Shown here: positions 58,851 to 64,000 of the stretch, piece by piece
Numbering within the stretch: the first letter of the stretch is position 1
Layout of the letters: every line of letters starts with the position of its first letter
DNA from: MFD01275-c22 sp963705885
GTDB lineage: Bacteria; Actinomycetota; Actinomycetes; JACCUZ01
NCBI GenBank assembly: GCA_963705885.1
Contig: OY970120.1
Span: forward strand, 434,001 to 498,000
Direction: 5' to 3'
Length of the DNA stretch: 64,000 nucleotides
Program-made: the position numbers and the translations under genes
The notes under the pieces: generated by a model
Database searches by the model: none
What the model was told of the DNA's origin: nothing
What the model saw: the letters and a program-made list of their open reading frames with translations, nothing else

Positions 58851-59714
58851 GTGCAGACACGACGGCTCGGCAGGCTGGGGCACCAGAGCTCCGTGCTCAT
58901 CTACGGCGCGGCGGCGCTCGCCGAGGTGACGCAGGACGTCGCCGACCGCTCGCTCCAGGAGGCGCTCGACGCCGGGATCAACCACCTCGACGTCGCCGCG
59001 AGCTACGGCGACGCCGAGGTGCGGCTCGGGCCGTGGATGCCGCGGATCCGGGACAAGGTCTTCCTCGCGACCAAGACCGGGGAGCGCACCGCCGAGGGCG
59101 CCTGGCGCGAGGTCAACACCTCGCTGGAGCGGCTCCGGACCGACCACGTCGACCTGCTCCAGCTGCACGCGGTCGGCGACCTCGAGGACCTCGACCGGGC
59201 CACGGGTCCGGGCGGAGCGCTCGAGGCGGCCGTACGCGCCGTGGACGAGGGGCTCGTCGGGGCCGTCGGCATCACCGGCCACGGCCACGACGCCCCGGCC
59301 ACCCACCTCGAGGCGCTGCGGCGGCACCCGTTCGCGACGGTGCTCACGCCGATCAACCTCGTGCTCAGCCGCGACGCCGCCTACCGCGGCGCGTACGACG
59401 CGCTCGTCGACGAGGTGCAGCGGCAGGACGCGGCGCTGATGGTCATCAAGACCGTCTCCCGGCGCAACTGGCCGGCCGAGGACCGGCCCTACGCGACCTG
59501 GTACGAGCCGTTCGACGACCAGCGCACGATCACCGCTGCCGTCTCGTGGGCGCTGGCCCTGCCGGGGGTGACGGGCATCGCCACGCCCGGTGACGTCGGG
59601 CTCCTCGGGAAGGTCGTCGAGGCCGAGCGCTCACGCGTCGACCCGGACGAGGCCGCGCGGGTGCTCGGCGCCGAGCCGGCCTACAGCTCCCCCTTCCTCG
59701 ACATGCCCTGGTAG
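58851..59714 (+). CDS. Aldo/keto reductase
   Basis: 287 residues. TIM barrel with NHLDVAASYGDAEVRLG (catalytic Asp and Tyr), KVFLATKTGERT (Lys), DLLQLHAVGD (His) and the C-terminal TGIATPGDVGLLGK NADPH loop. Reduces aldehydes or ketones; substrate unknown. GTG start with GAGGGAG upstream. Confidence 0.88.
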   Translation: MQTRRLGRLGHQSSVLIYGAAALAEVTQDVADRSLQEALDAGINHLDVAASYGDAEVRLGPWMPRIRDKVFLATKTGERTAEGAWREVNTSLERLRTDHVDLLQLHAVGDLEDLDRATGPGGALEAAVRAVDEGLVGAVGITGHGHDAPATHLEALRRHPFATVLTPINLVLSRDAAYRGAYDALVDEVQRQDAALMVIKTVSRRNWPAEDRPYATWYEPFDDQRTITAAVSWALALPGVTGIATPGDVGLLGKVVEAERSRVDPDEAARVLGAEPAYSSPFLDMPW

Positions 59715-59717
59715 GCG

Positions 59718-59742
59718 CCCGACCCGACCCGACCCGACCCGA
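59718..59742. repeat. CCCGA tandem repeat
   Basis: Five exact copies of the pentamer CCCGA between two genes. Probably slippage-prone spacer; no obvious function. Confidence 0.85.
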
Positions 59743-59801
59743 CACGGTCAGGGACCGGTCAAACGCCAGCGCGCAGCGCCGCGACCCGTCATCGTGGCCG
59801 G

Positions 59802-61964
59802 GTGCATGTCGCACCACGGGGAGCGTCGGCCCGCGCCGTCGGCGTCTGGCTCACCTGCCTCGCCCTCGTCGTCACGTCGTTCGCGGTGGCGCCGGGTGCC
59901 CGCGCTGCCGAGACCTGCCGCACGACGCCGAACGAACCCGCCGCTCCGACGCACTCGGTCACCGTGTGCGTGTCGCTGCCGGACGGGCCTCTCTCCGGCG
60001 TCGTCGACGTCTCCGCCCAGGTCTACGTCACGCCCCTCACGACCGCGACCCCGCCCACCGTGCGGCGAGTGGTGTTCTGGTTCGGCGACGGCTACCTCCT
60101 GACCGACTTCGACCCGGCCTACGGCTTCGTCTGGCGCACGACGCGGCTGCCCGACGGGCCGGGAACCTTCGAGGTGCGGGTGCGCACGGGCGACGGCCTC
60201 GTCTCCCGCGTCGAGGTGCCGGTGACGTTGGCGAACGGTCCCGACGCGGCTCGACCGCCGACGGTCGAACCGTTCCGGACGCGGACCGGCACCGTGCCGG
60301 AGCCGGGGCGGCGGTTCCGCCTCGTCGCGGTCGGCGACGGGGTGGACGGGTCGGCCCGGGAGGAGCAGGTGGCTGCGCAGATCGCCGGGTCCTCGCCGAA
60401 CCTGCTGGCCTACCTCGGCGACGTCTACCAGCGCGGCTCCCCTGCCGAGTTCGACACGTGGTACGCCGGCCCCTCCGGCTACGCCAGGTTCCGCGACATC
60501 ACCAACCCGGTGGTCGGCAACCACGAGTACCAGACGCCCGGTGCCGCCGGGTACTTCGGGTTCTGGGGCGGCGTGCCGCACCACTACAGCTACGACGTGG
60601 CCGGCTGGCACGTGGTGGCGCTGGACTCCACCAGTCGCTTCGACCAGGTGCTGCCGGGCACGGCGCAGTACGAGTGGCTGGCCGCCGACCTGGGCGCCAA
60701 CCGGGCGCGGTGCACGCTGGTCTACATGCACCACCCCCGCTACTCGGTCGCCGGGCACGCGGGTCGGCCGAGGCTCGGAGCGCTCTGGTCCCTGCTCGCC
60801 GCCCGACGGGTCACGCTGGCCCTGGGAGGGCACTCCCACGCGTACCAGCGGTGGGCCGCCCTCGACGGCAACGGCGCCGTGGACGCCCGCGGCGTCACCC
60901 AGCTGGTCGCCGGGGCCGGCGGGCGCGAGGTGAAGCCGGTGTTCGCCGCCGACGCCCGCGTGGCGACGGCCCTGTCGGTGCAGGGCGCGTTGCGTCTCGA
61001 CCTCGGCCCGGACGACGTCGAGTTCTCCTACGTCGACTCGTCCGGCGCCGTCCTGGACGCGGGGACCGTCGGCTGCAAGAGCACGGGCGACCCGCTGCCC
61101 CCGACCGTGCCCCGCAAGCTCCGGGCGACCCCGGCGCCTACGTCGTCCGCGCAGCTGTCCTGGCTCCCGTCGACCGACCAGTACACCGCGGTCGCGGGCT
61201 ACACCGTGCGCCGCAACGGCATGGATGTCGCCACCGTGGGCGGCGGCACGACGAGCTTCACCGACACGGGACTCACGGCAGGCAAGACCTACTCGTGGAC
61301 CGTGTCGGCGTCCGACACCTCGGGCAACCGGTCCGCGGAGTCGCGCCCGGCCGCGACGACGATGCCGGCGGAGGCCGCCGCGCAGGGGTCGAGCCGTCGC
61401 ATGCTGCGGTCGCTGGCCGTTGCGAAGGAGCGCAACCGCGGGTTCGCGCAGCGGAAGTTCCGGACCTGGCTCGACGCCGACGGCGACGGGTGCACGACGC
61501 GCGACGAGGTGCTGCTCGCCGAGTCGCTGAGGGCCCCGCGGGTGGGCTCGGGGTGCCGGGTCACCAGCGGCCGCTGGCGCTCGCGGCTGGACGGCGCCCG
61601 GCTGGCCGACCTGTCACGGCTGCGCATCGAGAACCTGGTCCCGCTCCGTGAGGCCTGGGCATCGGGCGCGCGACGGTGGGACGGCGTCAGCCGTGCCCGG
61701 CTGGCGAACGACCTGGGGTACGGGTTCTCGCTCAACGTCTCGACCAAGCGCGTGCTGCGGGCCCGCGGCTCGGCCGAGCCGCAGCGCTGGCTGCCGCCCC
61801 GGCGCGCGGCGCGGTGCACCTACGTCGCGCAGTGGGTCGCCGTGAAGTGGCGCTGGAGGCTGACGGTGGACCGCGGCGAGAAGCGGTTCCTGACCAGGCG
61901 GCTCGACGCGTGCGCCTGGCCGCGGGTGGACAGGCCGACCCGCCCGACCACCAGCCGACGCTGA
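59802..61964 (+). CDS. Secreted metallophosphoesterase with FN3 and degenerate GmrSD/HNH-like domain
   Basis: 720 residues. Signal peptide (WLTCLALVVTSFAVAPGARA). A beta domain to about 160, then a calcineurin-like phosphoesterase (about 165-400): YLGDVYQRG, VGNHEY, VYMHHPRYS and GGHSHAYQR supply metal ligands. A fibronectin III domain (about 430-520) follows. The C-terminus (about 545-700) matches DUF1524/GmrSD-type nucleases (DADGDGCTTRDEVLLAES, EPQRWLPP, CTYVAQWVAVKWRW), but the catalytic DH of DHLVPL is EN (IENLVPLREAW), so nuclease activity is unlikely. Confidence 0.85.
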   Translation: MHVAPRGASARAVGVWLTCLALVVTSFAVAPGARAAETCRTTPNEPAAPTHSVTVCVSLPDGPLSGVVDVSAQVYVTPLTTATPPTVRRVVFWFGDGYLLTDFDPAYGFVWRTTRLPDGPGTFEVRVRTGDGLVSRVEVPVTLANGPDAARPPTVEPFRTRTGTVPEPGRRFRLVAVGDGVDGSAREEQVAAQIAGSSPNLLAYLGDVYQRGSPAEFDTWYAGPSGYARFRDITNPVVGNHEYQTPGAAGYFGFWGGVPHHYSYDVAGWHVVALDSTSRFDQVLPGTAQYEWLAADLGANRARCTLVYMHHPRYSVAGHAGRPRLGALWSLLAARRVTLALGGHSHAYQRWAALDGNGAVDARGVTQLVAGAGGREVKPVFAADARVATALSVQGALRLDLGPDDVEFSYVDSSGAVLDAGTVGCKSTGDPLPPTVPRKLRATPAPTSSAQLSWLPSTDQYTAVAGYTVRRNGMDVATVGGGTTSFTDTGLTAGKTYSWTVSASDTSGNRSAESRPAATTMPAEAAAQGSSRRMLRSLAVAKERNRGFAQRKFRTWLDADGDGCTTRDEVLLAESLRAPRVGSGCRVTSGRWRSRLDGARLADLSRLRIENLVPLREAWASGARRWDGVSRARLANDLGYGFSLNVSTKRVLRARGSAEPQRWLPPRRAARCTYVAQWVAVKWRWRLTVDRGEKRFLTRRLDACAWPRVDRPTRPTTSRR

Positions 61965-61979
61965 CCAGACAGCGGTGGC

Positions 61980-62690
61980 TCAGCCGAGCGGCCGGACGCC
62001 GACCTCCTCGAGCCGGGTCAGCATCTCCGCCGGGTCGGCGTAGACCCGGTAGGCGCCGGAGCGCTCCAGCTCCTCGCGGCCGTAGCCGCCGGAGAGCAGC
62101 CCGATGCCGAGCGAGCCTGCCCGCTGGGCCGCGAGCAGGTCCCACACGCTGTCGCCCACGACGAACGAGTCCTGCGGGCGGACGCCGAGCAGCTTCGCCG
62201 CGGCGAGGAAAAGGTGCGGGTCCGGCTTCGCCCGCTGGACCAGGTCCCGCGTGACGACCGGCACGTCCCCGGGCAGCCCGAACATCTCGATCGCGCTCTG
62301 CGCCGTCCGGCGGGCACCGCTCGTCGCGATGGCGAACGGCACGCCCCGGTCGTGCAGGTGGTGCAGCAGGTCGCGGGCACCGGGCAGCGGGACGACGGTG
62401 TCGGCCCGCTCCAGGTACGCCTCGGCGTGCGCGTCCGCCAGCCGCTGCATCGTGTCGTCGTCGAAGGAGACCCCGGTCTCGCGCTGCAGCGCGTCGAGGA
62501 ACAGCCCGCCGCTCATGCCGATGCGACGGTGGATGCGCCACACCGACAGCGGGGTCCCGATCGACGCCAGCGCCTCCTGCCAGGCGGTCACGTGCTGGTA
62601 GACCGAGTCGACCAGAGTGCCGTCGAGATCGAACAGCAGCGCAGGCTGCGGCACGTCGAGCTCGATCTGTCCCACGTCGGGAACGGTCAC
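61980..62690 (-). CDS. HAD phosphatase, phosphoglycolate-phosphatase-like
   Basis: 236 residues from GTG 62690, which has GGAGC upstream. LLFDLDGTLVDSVYQHVTAW (nucleophile Asp), IATSGARR, RAKPDPHLFL and VVGDSVWDLLAAQRAG complete the HAD motifs. Substrate unknown. Lies 25 bp downstream of proC on the same strand. Confidence 0.88.
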   Translation of the reverse strand: MTVPDVGQIELDVPQPALLFDLDGTLVDSVYQHVTAWQEALASIGTPLSVWRIHRRIGMSGGLFLDALQRETGVSFDDDTMQRLADAHAEAYLERADTVVPLPGARDLLHHLHDRGVPFAIATSGARRTAQSAIEMFGLPGDVPVVTRDLVQRAKPDPHLFLAAAKLLGVRPQDSFVVGDSVWDLLAAQRAGSLGIGLLSGGYGREELERSGAYRVYADPAEMLTRLEEVGVRPLG

Positions 62691-62715
62691 GAGGTGCTCC
62701 GCTCGTCCATGTCGC

Positions 62716-63522
62716 TCAGCCGCCGGCCGCGAGCTCGCGGCCACGGTCCCGCGCGGCCTCCAGCGCGGCGAGCATCGCCGCCCGGACCCCGTGCTTCTCC
62801 AGCTCGCGGATCGCGTTGATCGTGGTGCCCGCCGGGGACGTCACCGCCTCCCTCAGCGTCACCGGGTGCTCCCCGCTGTCGCGCAGCATGACGGCTGACC
62901 CGATCGCCGTCTGCACGATGAGGTCGTGCGCGACCTGGCGGGGCAGGCCGAGCAGGATGCCCGCGTCGGTCATCGCCTCGACCAGGTAGAAGAAGTACGC
63001 CGGGCCGCTGCCCGACAGCGCCGTCACCGCGTCCTGCTGCGACTCCGGCAGGCGGATCGTGCGTCCCACCGGCGCGAAGATCGCCTCGGTCCGGCGCAGG
63101 TGCTCCTCCCCCGCGTGCGCGCCCGCCGAGATCGCGCTCATCGCCTCGTCGACGAGCACCGGCGTGTTGGACATGACCCGGACCACCGGCGTGCGACTCG
63201 CGAGACGTTCCTCGATGAAGGCGGTCGTGATGGCTGCGGCCGCGGACACGACCAGCCGGTGAGACGGCGTGTGCGGTGCCATCTCCTCGAGCAGCCCGCC
63301 CATGTCCTGCGGCTTGACGGTCAGGATCAGCGTGTCGGCCGACGCCGCGGCCTCGGCCGTCGAGAGCACCTCGACGCCGTACGCCTCGCGCAGCGTCTCG
63401 GCGCGCGCGGGGCGCCGGGCGGTCACCACCACGTCGGAGGGGCTCACGCCGCCGCGGATCATGCCCGAGAGCAGGGCCTCGCCCATCTTGCCCGCCCCCA
63501 GGACGGCGACGCGCTCGGCCAC
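62716..63522 (-). CDS. proC: Pyrroline-5-carboxylate reductase
   Basis: 268 residues. VAVLGAGKMGEALLSGMI is the NADPH fold; VSAAAAITTAFIEERL, VRVMSNTPVLVDEAMS and ALSGSGPAYFFYLVEAMTDAGILLGLPR with AVTSPAGTTINAI are the ProC blocks. Makes proline. GTG 63522 follows AAGGGA and overlaps no gene; proline dehydrogenase ends 4 bp upstream, so synthesis and breakdown genes are adjacent. Confidence 0.94.
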   Translation of the reverse strand: MAERVAVLGAGKMGEALLSGMIRGGVSPSDVVVTARRPARAETLREAYGVEVLSTAEAAASADTLILTVKPQDMGGLLEEMAPHTPSHRLVVSAAAAITTAFIEERLASRTPVVRVMSNTPVLVDEAMSAISAGAHAGEEHLRRTEAIFAPVGRTIRLPESQQDAVTALSGSGPAYFFYLVEAMTDAGILLGLPRQVAHDLIVQTAIGSAVMLRDSGEHPVTLREAVTSPAGTTINAIRELEKHGVRAAMLAALEAARDRGRELAAGG

Positions 63523-63526
63523 GGGC

Positions 63527-64000
63527 CTATCCCTTCGTCGCGACGGCGCGCAGGAAGAACGCGAGGTTGGCGGGCCGCTCGGCCATGCGCCGCACGAGGT
63601 AGCCGTACCACTCGTCGCCGTAGGGCACGTAGACGCGCATCCGCTGACCCTGGGCCGCGAGCCGCTCCTGCTCGTGCGGCCGGATGCCGTAGAGCATCTG
63701 GAACTCGTAGGTGTCCTGGGCCCGGCCGGTGCGCCGCGCCAGGTCCTCGGTGATGGCCACCAGCCGCGGGTCGTGCGTGGCGACCATCGGGTAGCCCTCG
63801 CCCTCCATGAGGATCCGCAGGGCCCGGACGTAGGCGCGGTCGACCTCGCTCCTGCCCTGGAAGGCGACCGAGTCCGGCTCCTTGTAGGCGCCCTTGCACA
63901 GCCGCACCCGCGACCCGTCGTGAGCCAGGTCCCGGCAGTCGGCCTCGGTGCGGTGCAGGTAGGCCTGCAGCACGGCACCGGTCTCGGGGAAGTCGGCGCG
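63527..64000 (-). CDS. Proline dehydrogenase (5' end outside window)
   Basis: The C-terminal 157 residues are present. RLCKGAYKEPDSVAF, VATHDPRLV, YEFQMLYGIRPHEQERL and VYVPYGDEWYGYLVRRMAERPAN are the FAD barrel end of proline dehydrogenase (PutA domain). It oxidises proline to pyrroline-5-carboxylate. It ends with TAG at 63527. The monofunctional length cannot be judged because the start is missing, but the gene ends directly after the PRODH domain, so it is not a bifunctional PutA. Confidence 0.9.
   Translation of the reverse strand, partial: RADFPETGAVLQAYLHRTEADCRDLAHDGSRVRLCKGAYKEPDSVAFQGRSEVDRAYVRALRILMEGEGYPMVATHDPRLVAITEDLARRTGRAQDTYEFQMLYGIRPHEQERLAAQGQRMRVYVPYGDEWYGYLVRRMAERPANLAFFLRAVATKG

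Noticed and set aside
1..64000. CRISPR arrays, tRNA, rRNA, insertion sequences, prophage or integrase genes
   Set aside because: None found by reading both strands; the only tandem repeat is CCCGA x5 and no transposase or integrase motif was seen.

Overview
The window is about 73% GC by eye, with GTG and TTG starts, many 4-bp ATGA/GTGA gene overlaps and few intergenic gaps. It carries actinobacterial markers: a DtxR/IdeR-type regulator, a BldC-like MerR-type DNA-binding protein, DUF2530 and DUF3027 proteins, a mycothiol-dependent-isomerase family protein, an actinobacterial MutT1 (Nudix plus histidine phosphatase), and an NlpC/P60 gene behind a c-di-AMP riboswitch. It is chromosomal DNA of a high-GC actinomycete; I cannot name the genus. 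I see no rRNA, tRNA, insertion sequence, integrase, CRISPR array or replication origin, and no stretch over 300 bases without a gene or RNA element.

Layout. 0-5.2 kb: end of a DsrE-like gene, a beta-phosphoglucomutase/GH65 phosphorylase pair, and a GAF-PAS-GGDEF diguanylate cyclase. 5.2-25.4 kb: an accessory metabolic island of about 20 genes (below). 25.5-31.6 kb: polyphosphate kinase and MutT1, a riboswitch-controlled cell-wall hydrolase, rhodanese, DtxR regulator, and a hypothetical protein. 31.6-40 kb: a small RNA/leader-peptide locus, pdxH, a second citrate synthase, serC, two MFS transporters, a VOC protein, a beta-propeller protein and a methyltransferase. 40-53 kb: small proteins, an RNA ligase-like protein, a flavin amine oxidase, a lipoprotein/membrane-protein pair, a MarR/MFS unit, CHAD and RidA proteins, two inverted STAS/phosphatase-like modules, a universal stress protein, BldC-like protein and a purine permease. 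53-64 kb: a sacsin-type ATPase, DUF3027, an MFS transporter, an aldo/keto reductase, a secreted phosphoesterase, a HAD phosphatase, proC and the 3' part of proline dehydrogenase.

The island (5225-25392) is the most interesting part. Four groups of genes are interleaved. (1) A complete cobalt-type nitrile hydratase set: beta, alpha, a His-tailed accessory protein and a NiCoT cobalt transporter. (2) Most of the 'nitrogen-starvation' genes known from Nit1-type nitrilase clusters (MSMEG_0565-0573 / Sll0783-0787 families): the MSMEG_0572-like protein, AIR-synthase-like protein, GNAT, radical SAM enzyme and glycosyltransferase, but no nitrilase. (3) The four enzyme types of bacterial coenzyme M synthesis (phosphosulfolactate synthase, two aspartase/fumarase-superfamily enzymes, one PLP enzyme of the cysteine-desulfhydrase type), in one translationally coupled operon with an unknown 302-residue protein. 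(4) Carbamate kinase, FdrA and a DUF1116 protein, the set linked to oxamate carbamoyltransferase. A cupin-type XRE regulator is divergent from a CoA-disulfide-reductase-like flavoprotein, and the motif CATAGTGRA recurs in several promoters of the island, suggesting one regulon. My inference is a nitrile- or cyanide-derived nitrogen pathway that uses a sulfonate thiol and ends in carbamoyl-phosphate chemistry. The chemistry linking the parts is not known from sequence.
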